Shown: positions 7,895 through 20,600 of the stretch, in pieces
Numbering within the stretch: position 1 is the stretch's first letter
Layout of the letters: each line of letters begins with the position of its first letter
Source: Euphorbia lathyris
Taxonomy: Eukaryota > Streptophyta > Magnoliopsida > Malpighiales > Euphorbiaceae
Assembly: GCF_963576675.1 (NCBI RefSeq)
Contig: NC_088911.1
Location: forward strand, 60,349,756-60,413,755
Reading direction: 5' to 3'
DNA length: 64,000 nucleotides
Position numbers and translations under genes: made by a program
Notes under the pieces: generated by a model
Told to the model about the DNA's origin: nothing
Databases searched by the model: none
What the model saw: the letters and a program-made list of their open reading frames with translations, nothing else

Positions 7895-9974
7895 AGCGAG
7901 AAATTTGATTCCGGAAGGCGTGTATTAAGCCCTTAACGGGGACGGATCGTTTTACTTCTTTTCGTATGCATTCATGTGCATTATTGCAAACCCTTTGGGT
8001 AATTTCCGCGAAACCTCTAGCGAGAGTCCATTCGTCGCTCGAAAGAGGCTAGTGTAAGTTCCCCCTTACAGTAAGGCGCCAAAGGGTCCCCATCCATTCG
8101 TTAGGGGCGAATTTGTGCGGTCCTGTGAGGTCCCGCGGTCAGCCGTGTCAGCATATAGTAGCCTTAGAAGTTTCCATAGGATTACCCGTTACTATTTTTG
8201 ATGTGATAAATGAATCAATTCGTGTTTTCAAACCGCCACGATACGTGTCTAATCCTAAAGTAGGTAAAGAAAATGAGACGATGTGTTAATATATACTCGT
8301 GAATCGACATACTAATTACCCTAAAACATCGAAACAATTTGAACTAAAGACGACTTAGTCATCTCATATGAATGAACATGTGCGACCCGCCTTGTCCCTT
8401 TCGGTGTCCCGACGAAGGCACATGTTCAGGAAATGTATTATGACGTAAGCACGTATTAGTATGAATCGGTTCGGTGTTAAGGATAGTTACATCTCGATAC
8501 AAAAGACTATATTAACAGTAGCCGTTATTCACATTCTTTAAATAAGTTGGGATAAAACGAGATCATGACGAAACGAAAACGTAGAACATTTCTGTCTTGA
8601 ATGACCCTGTCGTAACGTGAAAAGTTTCGCACAAGTAGCCCGTCCCTTCCGAATAAAAGACGAGCTTTTTTACGTTATGCCTCGTGTCGTTCTTAACAGA
8701 AATGGATGTGTCCGCAAAGGTGATTAAGAAAATAAAAGAAAAAAAAACTAAACGACCAAAATCATTCCGAGTCTACGATATATTTCAATCCCGAGAGTAG
8801 TTAAAGAAAATAAACCAATGCCGTTGAATACGTGTCTCGAACAAGTATATACCCCGTTTAAAACTTTGAAGCCGAATTAAGCCAAACCATATAATTGCGC
8901 CATATGGACGAGACTGCGGGTTTTGACTAACGACTCGATCATTTCAACCGTTACCAAAACTGCAAGAAATATGGCCCGATATACGTGTTTACTTAATTCA
9001 CGCCTAAAGGAAAGAGAACGGTGATATCCTCGCCTCGAATAAACATGCGATTCAACGAAACGTTGATTTTCTATAACCACACTAAGGTGATATATCCCGT
9101 AGATCGGAAAGAATAAGAGATTGTTGTTAGCCGAAAGATTACCGTGCGCTCAAATAAGACTCGCCGTCTTTTCGTGTAGCAAAATGAGCAGACGAATCCT
9201 CGACGCTAAGAACAAACACGTTACGCGATGAGTCCGTTCCCTAAAATAAAATCCAAAAGTGATTCCATCACTAAATAAACGCATTGTTACGTCTCTCGAT
9301 AGATCCAAAAAGATCCCGTTGTAATCCAAAAATCGAGACACGAATCCACGTGAATAAAAAGGGAACGAGTCATTTGCAATAACAAACGATTGGAATAGAA
9401 GAATAACTCGCTCCACATTTAAAAACCGAGATGCGCTCAAAGGGAGTCAAAACCCAAATTAATGTGTCTCGCGAAAGGACAAAAGACGAGTTATTCTGAA
9501 AGGACAATCCGACTTGGTCAATTTCTTAGTCACTGAACGTGGATACGTCAAAAAACGAACTGTATTGTCTGATGGGTGATTTAATTTTTCCGCAATAATC
9601 GACGGCATCACGCGTCCCTTGGACCGCAATGTGAGCCAAAAACCAAAATCCTAGAAAAGAGACCTGGACCGACGAGTGTGTGGAGGAATAAGGGTGGAAG
9701 AGAGATGTTGTGATACGTGTAAATAGAACTAACGTTTGTTCTTCTTATCTTATAATCGTAAATAAATAAATGCACACACCACGAATCATGCATATAAAAT
9801 CATGCATACATGCTAATGGATACCGTTCGCGCAGACGTCATCATTAAGCGGTTGTGGTTTCTTGAGAGTAATCGGCTTGTCAGACAGTTTGATCAGCTAC
9901 GAGTAGACAATTCCGAATCAGTAGTTGTGGCTTCTGAATCATCTTCATCCGGGTATACTCAGTCTTCCGTCAAT
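7895..9974 (+). other. 5' leader of C
   Basis: This is about 2 kb without a supported gene. The first part (7982-8170) is strikingly similar to the matching part of the D leader (43390-43580). It includes short hairpins such as TGTAAG-TTCCCC-CTTACA and ATTCG-TTAGGGG-CGAAT, so it is a candidate packaging or dimerisation region. The frame leading into gag is open from 9810 (MLMDTVRADV), but the gag start at 9975 is better supported, because D has a stop just upstream of its equivalent methionine. Confidence 0.6.
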
Positions 9975-12590
9975 ATGTCTGCGACCGACGAGAAAGTGGC
10001 TGAATTGGAAAATTCTGTGAACAATATCAATGATCAGCTGGCCGCAATCTTGGCCCAGCTAGCTGAGTTAGCACTGAAGGACAACAAGAGTGGTAGCAAG
10101 CGTGCTGAGAATGAGGTGAACGATGGCCCTCGCTTTGGGAATGAGGAGGATTATTAGGATTATATCCGAAAACAGTTAGAGAAAGAGAAAGCTAAGGAAG
10201 AGGAGTGGAAGCAACACATCACACAGGAAGTGCAGGACTTGCGCGGAGGAAGCTCCGGAAGTCAGGATTTCTATAACTTGAAGAATTGTTTGTCGGCAAC
10301 AGCTTTGCCTTTGAAATTTTGGCTCCCTGACATGAAAAAGTTCGATGGAACGGGAGATCCCACCGCTCACATGAATCAGTATATTGCGGTGATGAAGCAC
10401 ACGATCCTGATGGAGGATCAGGTCCTAGGGCTGTTTAACACCTACCTAGAGGGGGCTGCCCTCACATGGTTTCATGCATTACCAATGGTGACAAAGAAGG
10501 ATTGGAAGGAATTAGCGAAGTCATTCATCGCTCAGTATAGCTTTAACACCATGCTGGAGGTCACTTTGAAAGAGTTAGAGAGCACTAAGCAACAGGCTGG
10601 GGAATCTTTTTCCGATTTTGTGAAAAGATGGAGGGCTAAGGCCGCAGTGATGAAACAAAAGCCGCTCGAGCAGGATCAGATCCGAATGGTGGTTGGCAAC
10701 ACGTTACCGTATATAAAAAATGAGTTGCGGTATATGCCATTTACGAATTTCAATCAGATGTATAGTTGTGCCTTGACTGTTGAAGGGGATGGAGAGCCGA
10801 AGAAAGCTTATACCAAGTGGACGAAGTCTGGATATAGTGCCGGAGGGCCTAGCGCGAGTACGGAATCCACAGCAGTGAAAGTGGTTGATCTTAATGCTAT
10901 TGAAAAGAGGCGGTTCGCCAAGTTCGATCAGACCTACGCGAAAGTTTTCGAGCGTCTGCAGAAAAAGGGATTGTTGAAAGCCCTTACCCCGTATAACAAA
11001 GCTCAACCTACTCCGCAGATACAGGCTAGAGGGTATTGTGAATTCCATAGCAGTTATGGGCATACAATTGAGAATTGTGAGAGGCTGAAACATGAAATCT
11101 AAGATTTAATTGAGGAGAAGAATATAGCTGATCCTTCGTCAGCGAACCCTTCCGTTAGGCGCAATCCATTGCCTAATCATAGAGTGAGTACGATCGGAGT
11201 TGGTTTGACAGAAACTGTAGTGATGGAATCCTTCGAGGAGAATGTAGAGGAGTTATTGGACTCCGATGAAAAGAGCAATGTGGGAAAGGGGCTGTATGTG
11301 TCCTTCCTGGGTGAAGAACAAGAGGATGAACCGATGGGGGAAGGGTCAGATGGTGGAGCATCGTATGATGAGGATAGTGCTGAAGAGACCGGAGAAGGGT
11401 CGTCTCGGACTATTGTGCCAGATTTGGGTTTGTTTAGTGGAGGAAGGGATCCCGAGGCGCACTTGCGTGAATATATGCACGACATGTTTATTGAATCCTT
11501 CGGAGTAGATGAAATTGCCCAGTGGTTCCACCATTCGCTGGTAGGCGAGCCTCTGGAATGGTTCCATTCATTACCCGACTCTTGCAAGCATGATTGGGAT
11601 CGGTTGTCGGATTTGTTTCTAGAAAAGTACCAAAGAGCTGAAGATAGAACTGCGGAGCACTTTGCGATGCAGATCGGACCCATCAAACGTCCGCTACCGA
11701 GGGTTAGTAAGTATAACGGCAATAAGGACCCTATGGAGCACCTTCACTTCTACTTGTCGGCTATGGCACCCTTGGGTTTTAAAGAGGAAGAGATCACTAG
11801 CTTGTTTTGCAATTCATTGATGGGTGAACCGTTAATGTGGTACATGTCGTTGCCGATGTATGTTAAGACCGATTGGGCGGCAATGACGAAAAGATTTATC
11901 AAGGAGTATACAGTATGGATGCTGACGGAGCAAACCCTTGATTCCCCATCTTACCAAACGCCTGATGCGGTGTTAGCGATGCCTAGGTATGGTGGATACC
12001 AGGATCCTGTTGAGCACGCGAGGTTATTCCGCAATCATATGTATGACGCCGGATTTCCGCAATGTGAGTTGCATGAACATTTTCCGGAAAACTTGATGGG
12101 TGAAGCCTTATTATGGCATCAAGGTCTATCAGAGGAAGAAATGGGTCATTGGGTACCGCTTAGAAGTGCCTTTGTGGCAAGATATGAAATGTACATTTCG
12201 TGGACGGGATCCCTGGACGATCTGGATAGGATTAGGCAATTCCCCGAGGAACCGTTTGTGGATTATGCTAGAAGGTGGAGGCACAGTTATGAGCAGTGTC
12301 ATGAAACAATGAGCGATAAGGTGCAGCTTATGTGCATACAACGAGGAACTATTCCGTTCGCCGCCAGAAGGATGAGTAGAGTGTCCCTCCGGGATTATGA
12401 TGAGTTGATAGGCTGGGCGTTGTATGGATCAGCAGATCCCTTTTATTTGAATCCAAACGTTCCTCACGTCATGGATTTAATGATTGTGGACATTTGGGAG
12501 AGTTCTTCAGACGAGGAAGATGCCAATCGGAGGATTCCTATTAACATTTGGGATGAATCGGACGATGAGCCGGAAATTGCCGTAATGAGA
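9975..12590 (+). pseudogene. gag: Gag of C with four capsid-like domains in series
   Basis: It starts MSATDEKVAELE (an N-terminal coiled coil). Domain 1 (about 10326-10790) has KFDGTGDPTAHM, EGAALTWFHALP, DWKELAKSFIAQYS and a helical C-part. A zinc-knuckle-like CEFHSSYGHTIENC lies at about 11034-11075. After an acidic linker, three more capsid-like domains follow: FSGGRDPEAHLREYM with VGEPLEWFHSLP (11424-11634), YNGNKDPMEHLHFYL with MGEPLMWYMSLP (11700-11919), and YGGYQDPVEHARLF with MGEALLWHQGL (11976-12204) plus a helical tail to about 12440. All share the pattern GxxDPxxH...GExLxW...LP...W...F...Y. Retrotransposon gag normally has one. Stops at 10155-10157 and 11100-11102 break this copy. 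Gag would form the particle core. Confidence 0.8.
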
Positions 12591-13595
12591 AGATCAGGTC
12601 GGGTGGCCGAGGGAAAGGCACCTATGGTAGAGACTGAGATAGGGGAAGGGTCGGCTCCTAAGCCCGACGAACAAGTTCTCGAGCAGTTGAAGAAGACGCA
12701 AGCTAAATCCATGGTGTGGGAAGTTTTATGCCATTCCAAGTACCATCGTGAAAACCTGATGAAAGAGCTGCAGAATTTGGTTATTTCTACCGATACTGAG
12801 CCGACAGCGCTAGTAGGGGCAATTATGGCTCGAAAGAAAACTGAAATCACGTTTACCGACGAGGATCTCCCAGAAGAGGGGAAGGCTCACAATAAGCCTT
12901 TGTACATCCGAGCGGAAATCAACGGAAAGAAGACTAGCTGTGTGATGGTCGATGATGGATCGGCCATTAATGTTTGCCCGTTGAAACTCTTGTCGAAGTT
13001 GGGAGTGGAGAGAGGAGATTTGACAGCTTCTGAAACTGTGATTAGAGCATATGACGATAGCCGTAGGCACATTGAAGGAGTCTTCAAGGCCAAGTTGAAA
13101 GTGGGGCCGCATGAGGAAGAAACTGAGTTCACGGTGCTGGATATCCTGGTAACCTTTGCCGTACTGTTGGGACGCCCTTGGTTCCATAAGTTGGGAGGTG
13201 TGCCCTCGACGCTCCACCAAATGATTAAATTCCCCTTCGGGGAGGAGATAGTGACAATTAGAGCTAAGAAATTGAGCTCGGTGGCAGCATTGGGAATTGA
13301 GCCTCAACTTTTCTCCGGATTCCAAGTCTCCGGGATTTACGAATCAAGCATGACCACCGATGTGGTGAAGATGATGAAGGGAGGTTTCATCCCAGGAATG
13401 GGCTTAGGAGCACACCATCAGGGGTTGCCAGAATTTCCGGACTTTAAGAGTCAGAAAACCCGGAGGGGTTTGGGATATGAGCAGGGAGGTCCGTCCAATG
13501 TGAGTGGTGAAGGAAAATTGGGCCTAAGGAAGTACTTCGTGAACGAGGGGCATGGAAAGGCGTATTCAGGGACCCCCGAGGCATGGACTAGCACA
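12591..13595 (+). pseudogene. Protease and G-patch region of C
   Basis: This part of the polyprotein is in frame with gag. An aspartic-protease-like segment shows LYIRAEINGKKTSCVMVDDG (active-site-like DDGSAINVCP near 12942-12980) and VLLGRPWFHKLGG near 13155-13195, the usual GRPW end of the retropepsin fold. The DDGS in place of D[ST]G[AS] is typical of some Tat elements or may be a change in this copy. A G-patch-like stretch (MMKGGFIPGMGLG ... RRGLGY, about 13370-13480) follows, a glycine-rich nucleic-acid-binding motif also known after some retroviral proteases. Element D lacks exactly this region. Confidence 0.7.
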
Positions 13596-16500
13596 GAAGG
13601 GAAGATTCTGTCGGGGTTCGAAATCTTCAATGATGTTGCCGACTGGGGCAAAGGAAAAGCGAGCTGCTTTGTCGAGGAGATTATGATGCTGGATTTGAAT
13701 GCCGAGGAGCAAGTCATCACCATTGAAGCAACTGCAGGAGCGGGAGATGAGCCTAGTACCTCCAAAATTCATGAGAAGTCCGAAGACCCTGATGATGAAA
13801 ATGGTATTACTGCTTTGTTTGAATCAGATGATGTAATCACCCATGCTATCAATGAAATGAATTCTGATTTTGCTTACTTGCTTGATGTTGATCATGATCA
13901 TTCCATGCATTCTCATTCATATAACATGCCTACATTTGAAATCAATGCAATAGAAATGTCAACTTTCAATCTTGGTACGGATGAAAATCCTAAACTTATA
14001 CAAATTGCTCAAGAATTAACTATTGAAGAGAGAAAAGAATTCGAGAGAATAATTAAAAAATACGAAATTGTATTCGCATGGACATACGAAGACATGCCTG
14101 GAATTGATCAATCTATCGCAACTCACCGCATTCCAACTTACCCCGAAGCAAAGCCCGTAAAGCAGAAGCTCCGACGTATGAGACCAGAATGGGCAGATAA
14201 GATCAGAGAGGAGGTGAAGAAGCAGTTAGAAGCAGGATTCATCGAAGTGATCGACTATCCCCCTTGGGTCGCAAATGTGGTGCCAATCGCAAAAAAGGAC
14301 GGCAAAGTAAGGATGTGCGTTGATTACAGAGATCTTAACAAGGCATGCCCCAAGGATGAGTTCCCATTGCCTCATATCGACGTATTGATCGACAGTGCAG
14401 CGTCAAGCGTCTTACACACGAATGTGGATGGTTTTATGGGCTACATGCAAGTTCAGATGGCCGAAAAGCACAAAGCAAAAACCTCGTTCACAACCGAGTG
14501 GAGGACATACTGTTATAGAGTAATGCCGTTTGGTTTGAAAAATGCCGGGGCAACTTACTAGCGAATGGCCACAGCACTGTTCCATGATATGATACACAAG
14601 GAGGTAGAAGTCTACGTGGATGATATGATGGTCAAATCAGAGACAAGAGAAGGGCATTTTGCCGCGCTCGAGAAGTTTTTGGCCCGAATTGCAGAATTCA
14701 AGCTAAAGTTAAACCCGAAGAAGTGCTTTTTCGGCGTTTCATCGGGGAAAATCTTAGGCTATGTAATCGGAAATAAAGGAATCGAGGTGGATCCTGATAA
14801 AGTGAAGGCTATACAGGAGATGCCGGTGCCGAGAAATGAGAAGGAAGTGAGAGGGTTTCTGGGACAGGTTCAGTATATCAGTCGGTTCATAGCGAGACTC
14901 ACCGCAATTTGCGAGCCAATCTTTAAGTTGCTAAGAAAGACCAACCCGCTACTTGGAATGATAAGTGTCAGCAAGCTCTAGAGAGCGTCCGGAACTATTT
15001 GTCTAATCCGCCAGTGCTGAGACCGCCTAAACTGGGAAAGCCGCTTCTCCTCTATGTAGCAATTGAGGAGCGATCTATTGGGGCAATGTTGGCTCAAGAG
15101 GGAGACACCGGTGTGGAGCACGCAGTGCATTATTTGAGTAAGAAATTCCTGGAGTACGAGCTCAAGTACAACATGATCGAAAAGACATGTGTGGCAGTAG
15201 TATGGTTGACAAAGAAACTGCGGCACTATTTCCAATCGTATAAAGTGATCATTATTTCTCGGATGGACCCCGTGAAGTATCTATACCGAACTCCATCATT
15301 AACGGGGAAGTTAGCCAGATGGTTGTTGCTTTTGTCCGAGTTTGACATTGAATATGTGACGAAGAAGGTTATCAAAGGGAGGGCCGTGGCAGAATTTCTG
15401 GCCAACCAACCACTGAATGTAGAGGAAGAAGAGATAAGCTATGATTTCCCCGATGAGCACTTGAACGCAATCGAAGTTATACCGTGGAAAATGTTCTTCG
15501 ACGGAGCAGTTAATTCGAATGGAGCCGGAGTAGGAGTACTACTTACCTCACCGGAAGGAGAAAGGATCCCGATGGCCAAGAAGTTATCCTTCCCTCTCAC
15601 CAATAATATGGCCAAGTATGAAGCGTGCATTTATGGTTTAGAGTCATTAGCGGCACTGGGAGCATCATATGTCGAAATTTGGGGTGACTCAAAGTTGATC
15701 ATCGAACAAGCACAAGGAAACTGGGAGGTAAGAGAAGAAAGACTACGTCCGTACCTCGATCAGCTAGAAGGGTTGGCATAAAGATTCAAGGAGTGTCGTT
15801 TCTATCACATTCCTCGAGCACATAACCAGGCGGCGGATGCCTTGGCCACTTTGGTGTCAGTTTGGGACAATCCCCGGAACCTTGCTTCGAAACCGTTGGT
15901 ATTGAGAAGATCTCACAAACCGTGCTACGAAGACGTAATGCTGTTAGGGGCAGATGAAAAACCGTGGTATTTCGACATCATGAACTTCATGAAGAGTGGA
16001 ACATATCCGGCAGAGTCAGAACCTAGGGATCAAGCTGTGGTTAGAAGGCTAGCTCGTCAGTGCGTCATTTATAATGACTTGCTTTACAAAAGGCACATTG
16101 ATGGATTACAATTAAGATGCTTGGATGCGGGAGAAGCCCGCGAGGCAATGGAATCAGTACATTCAGGAATTTGTGGAGCCCATATGGGGGGAGCAGTACT
16201 AGCTAAGAAAATTATTAGGCAAGGCTTCTATTGGCTCACCATGGAAAGAGATTGTAACGAGTATGCAAAGAAATGCCATGATTGTCAAATCCACGGCGAT
16301 TGCAGTCATCTTCCGGCCATGGAACTACATGTGCTAGCACCTATTTGGCCATTCGCTGCTTGGGGCATTGACATCATCGGCGAAGTAAGGCCTAACGCTT
16401 CAAATGGACATAAGTTTATTGCTGTCGCCATCGATTATTTCACCAAGTGGGTAGAAGCAGAGTCGTTTAGCAAACTGGGATCCAAGCAGATGAGAAAGTT

Positions 16501-17209
16501 CATTGAAAAACACTTGATCACCAGGTTCGGAGTGCCTCATCACATGATTACAGATAATGGGGTCCAGTTTCAGGGGGAAGTAAGAAATCTTTTCCGAGAA
16601 TATGGCATTGAACATCACAGGTCTTCTCCGTACCGTCCACAGGCTAATGGAGCAGTAGAAGCAGCTAATAAGAACCTTAAGAGGATTCTCGTAAAAACGG
16701 TGGAATCACATCGGAATTGGCATGAGCACCTCCCACTCGCGTTGTGGGCTTATCGCACGACAGTTAGAACCTCAACTGGGGCAACGCCATTCTCTTTGGT
16801 GTATGGAACAGAAGCGGTCTTGCCGATTGAGATCGAAAAGCGATCGTTGAGAATCGCAGTGGAGGCAGAAATTCCCGAGGCGGAATGGGTGAAGAGGCGA
16901 TGTGAGCAGTTGGCTTTAGTTGACGAGAAAAGGATGGAAGCCCTTTACCATTTACAGTTATATCAAAGAAGGATGGCTCGGGCTTTCAATAAAAAGGTCA
17001 AGACCAGTCCTATCAAAAAAGGAGATTTGGTGCTGAAACAGATTCGTGTGACGCACACCGACCCAAGAGGGAAGTTTAGGCCTAACTGGGAAGGGCCATT
17101 CGTCGTGAAGAAGATACTAAGCAAAGGAGCGGTGAAGTTAACTACCATGGATGGCATGGAATTCTCCGAACCTACCAACCTGGATAGGCTTAAGAAAAAC
17201 TTTTCGTAA
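13596..17209 (+). pseudogene. pol: Pol of C: RT, RNase H, second RNase H, integrase
   Basis: RT shows VCVDYRDLN-like MCVDYRDLNKACPKDEFPLP, VMPFGLKNAGATY and the catalytic YVDD at 14613-14624. The RT-linked RNase H is near 15045-15420 (LLLYVAIEERSIGAMLAQ). A second, archaeal-like RNase H (MFFDGAVNSNGAGVGVLL, YEACIYGLESL, GDSKLIIEQ, near 15490-15840) is the Tat hallmark. Integrase has the H2C2 zinc finger (HSGICGAHMGG ... CHDCQ, 16158-16290) and the DDE core (GIDIIGE, TDNGVQF, GAVEAANK). Defects are a stop at 14559-14561 (CAG to TAG in AGATYQR), a 1-bp deletion near 14940-14955, and a stop at 15779-15781. The last frame runs from 15842 to 17209 without a chromodomain. Confidence 0.9.
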
Positions 17210-17242
17210 AAAAAAAAAGAGAAAAAGAAAGAAGAATTCCCG

Positions 17243-17394
17243 ATAGGTTGAAAACCCGCAAAGGGCGACCTATGCAACAACGAGGGAAATCCCAATGGGT
17301 GAAAACTCGAAAGGGCACTCATTTAAAAATTCCGGGATAGTAAAAGGAGAGAAGAAAAATCGCTGGGATCCGAAAACCGAAAGGTGGGTCCTGG
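17243..17394 (+). ncRNA. Three two-tier GNRA-type hairpins after pol (C)
   Basis: Unit 1 (17243-17273): outer stem ATAGGT / ACCTAT, inner CCC-GCAAA-GGG. Unit 2 (17294-17323): AATGGGT / ACTCATT, inner CTC-GAAA-GGG. Unit 3 (17364-17394): TGGGATCC / GGGTCCTG with wobbles, inner ACC-GAAA-GGT. Each has the internal strand GAAAA before the inner stem. The same three units follow pol in D (35473-35627, reverse strand). Outer stems differ between units while the inner loop is constant, suggesting a selected RNA fold in the 3' untranslated region. Function unknown. The remaining 270 bp to 17667 show nothing further. Confidence 0.7.
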
Positions 17395-17667
17395 TAACAA
17401 TAGTTATGACTTGAGCAACTACAAAAACAATGTATAAGAGACTAAGTATTTCTGTTGTTTATAAATAAATAAAGGCATGAATATATTTGACGAGAATGAT
17501 TGGAATCATCATAATCTACTGAATGTATGGTAATATGAATCATGAGTTATACATTTCCTATCCTACTTTTCATAAAAAGCCTACCTGATATCCACCCCAC
17601 TCCCTATACATCAGCTATACATCGGGGAAACTCTAATATGAAAGCTACAAAGCAATACATAACGAGC

Positions 17668-20600
17668 CTAATACGGAGGGAAGTCCCAATAGTCCTCAAA
17701 ATCTCTCAAGTGTGATGCCTGCTCCGCAGATAGTGCCTCCTCGGCAGCTCGCGCTCGCTCATCAGCAACTCGCGCTCTCTCATCGGCGACCCGTGCTCTC
17801 TCCTCGGCAGCGAGGCGTCCGATCGACTCATCGCGCGCCCTCTCCTCGACGGCAAGGCGACCCTCAGTCTCCCATCGCATCATCCCTGACCAGTGGTCAT
17901 TTCTCTCCTGATACACCTGACCGACCCGGGCGTCGGCCTCCCGCACCGACTCACTCCGTCTCCGCTCATGGGCATGAAGATCGCTCTAAAAAAGAAAAAA
18001 AAAAGAAAAACAGATGTGAAAAAAAAGAGAAAAAACGAAGCAACATAGGCAAGAACAGAAATCATACATACATGCATGCATCCCACTACACTAAAATAAA
18101 GTAAGGATACATACCAGGTGATCGGCACAACGCAAGCTGAGGCGGTCTCGGAGATAACCAGACAGCCCCACGTAATCCGTACAAGTCTCCCTCGTAGTCA
18201 GCGAAGCATCTGAGGGATCAAATGGGACCCTCGAGGAGAAGATGGGAGGAGCCGCCTCGAATCCCGCATAAGCTGCCCCGAACTCGTCATAACAAATCGT
18301 GGCAAAGTCTCTCCCGTAGTCTGGTAGGGGCACACCTAGGGAAGACCTCTCCGGTCGGGCAGCGCTGGAGGACTCGCCGACATAGTAGGGCTGCTCGCAC
18401 ACAGGCGTCTGAGCTCGAGTGCCGTCAAAGAAATCGGATAAATGGGCACTCCTCCAGGATCCCTCCTGCAAAAAAAACACACAATAAAAACCTCTAAACA
18501 TCTCATGAATGAAATGGTAAAATGGGAAAGGGGGCGGAACCACTTACCCGGACCTCCTCCTGACCAAAGACTGCCGCAACAGCCTCCCTCGAAAATACAT
18601 CTGCCACCGGATCCACCTCCATCGCTGCCACCGGGGCATCCCTCGTGCTCAGCAGAGTAGATAAGTAAAGCTCGCGGCCCCCGACATGAATCCACACCGC
18701 TCTACCAACAAACCGACGGGTCAGGTCCTGACGAATGGTCGATAGGGGCATGGTCCGCACCGCGAACATAGAAACGGGAATCTCACCCGGTGTCCAGTGG
18801 GCGTCACTAACTCCAGTGATGCCTCGGTCCCCCAAATACCATGCCCGCACGCAGGGGCCGATGAGCACACACTGCTGCTCCTGGATCATAGATACATAAG
18901 TATAATCGGGAATGAAGTCGAGGTCGTCCCACCTGAACTTAATCTAAAAAATGCACAAAGAGAAAGTCAGAAAGACTCAAACAAAAATCTAGCACGACTA
19001 GGCAAAATCTACCTGTCTGAGGGTCAGCGAGTCGATCCAATCTAGGAGCCGCGGCACCATCCGACTCCTCTCGGCGCCCAAGTCAAAATCTCTCCATCGG
19101 GTCATGAAAGGCAGCCTCGGTACTCTCGGTCGAGGTCGATACCGACTGGGAAGGATGTGCCTCTCATACGCCCACACCTGCGGTAAAAACAAGGACTAGG
19201 AGTGTGAAAAACGCGAAGAAGATAAGACGGGCAAGTCAAGAAGGCATCACGTACCAGCAGAGCAAAGGTGTAACCACCGAAATCCTTGCGCTTCCGGCAA
19301 GTCAGATCCAAAAATTTGTAGAGAAAGGCTAAGCCTGCCCCCGCCCAATCATAGGAAGCCGCCGCATCCAAATCGCTGAGTGCCTGAATGAGACCCGCGT
19401 GTACCTTCCCGCCCTTCATGCGGAAAATCGTCTCACTCAGAGTATATACCAAGAAGCTACGAACCGCCAAGTCGGTATCGCCGGTCTCACAAAAATCTCG
19501 CCGACTCAAAAGGCTCGCGGTGGAAATAAACTTCGCCGGAGTAGATTTGGCGCATGGGCGAACCCCCGATCCAATCAAGGCAGCGAGCCTAGCAAGGTCG
19601 ACCCGTGGTCACATCATATCGAAATAAAAGGGAACGGGAGTGCTGCTCCCTCGCAACCCTGTCAGCAGTGAAAAATCCCTGGGCGAGATGGTCATCTCCC
19701 CGAAAGAAAGGTGGAAAGTATGGGTCGAGTCAACCCACCACTCACATAAGGCGCGTAAGCCAAAGCGGTCGCATACCCCGTTGGTGCGGGGCAACGCTGC
19801 AATAAAAGGCTCGAAGCCCAACTCGCGCACGCGGGCTCTCGCCGCGGTGCCCAGCCTAGCATACCACGAGTGAATCTCGGCGGTGGTCCCAGAAATCTCA
19901 ATAAACTAGAAAGAACAAGACAAGAAAATTTAAATACAGTTCCTAAAGCATGCAATTAGTGAGGACGCGTTAAGACTAGGCATTCTTTCATTATCTAACC
20001 TAGAGACATCTGGTCAATTAGGGCCAACTTTCTGTAAAAGTCTCTCCTTTAGGGTCGCTCATGTAAGGTTTAGTTAATTCTTTAATCCACTCTCGTCCGC
20101 ATTGACAAGGAGCATAGGTTAAGTTTATTATTCATGTGCATTAGTTAAGTTTTCACTATTCACGTTTTTTTTACTATTCACGTGCACTATTCACGTTTTA
20201 CTATTCACGTGCATTAGTTAAGTTTTCACTATTCACGTTTCTACTATTCACGTGCACTATTCACGTTTTTTTACTATTCACGTGCATTAGTTAAGTTTTA
20301 CTATTCACATGCATTAGTTAAGTTCTCACTATTCACGTGCATTAGTTAAGTTGTCACTATTCACGTGTACTATTCACGTTTTTACTATTCACGTTATTTT
20401 TACTGTTAGCATGCATAAATTCGTAGGATTACTATTCACATGCATATAGCGCGCATTCTTACGCAGAAGTAAACAAGTGTTACTTGTAAGTGAAAAAATT
20501 CATGTTTTCTAGCTAAAGTCCTCTAAGGCAATCTAAAAGTTAGCATGCAAATCATGTTCGGATAGGAATACTAAAGCCTAGAATTTGAATCAAACAAAAG

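Noticed and set aside
7566..7928. 120-codon frame at the end of the C LTR, conserved in the other LTR and partly in D
   Set aside because: It crosses the LTR end into the primer site, is open on both strands and differs by frame in D. Conservation is of DNA or RNA, not of a protein.
13596..14561. Ogre-type intron before RT in C
   Set aside because: Gag, protease and RT are in one continuous frame in C and D, so no intron is needed.
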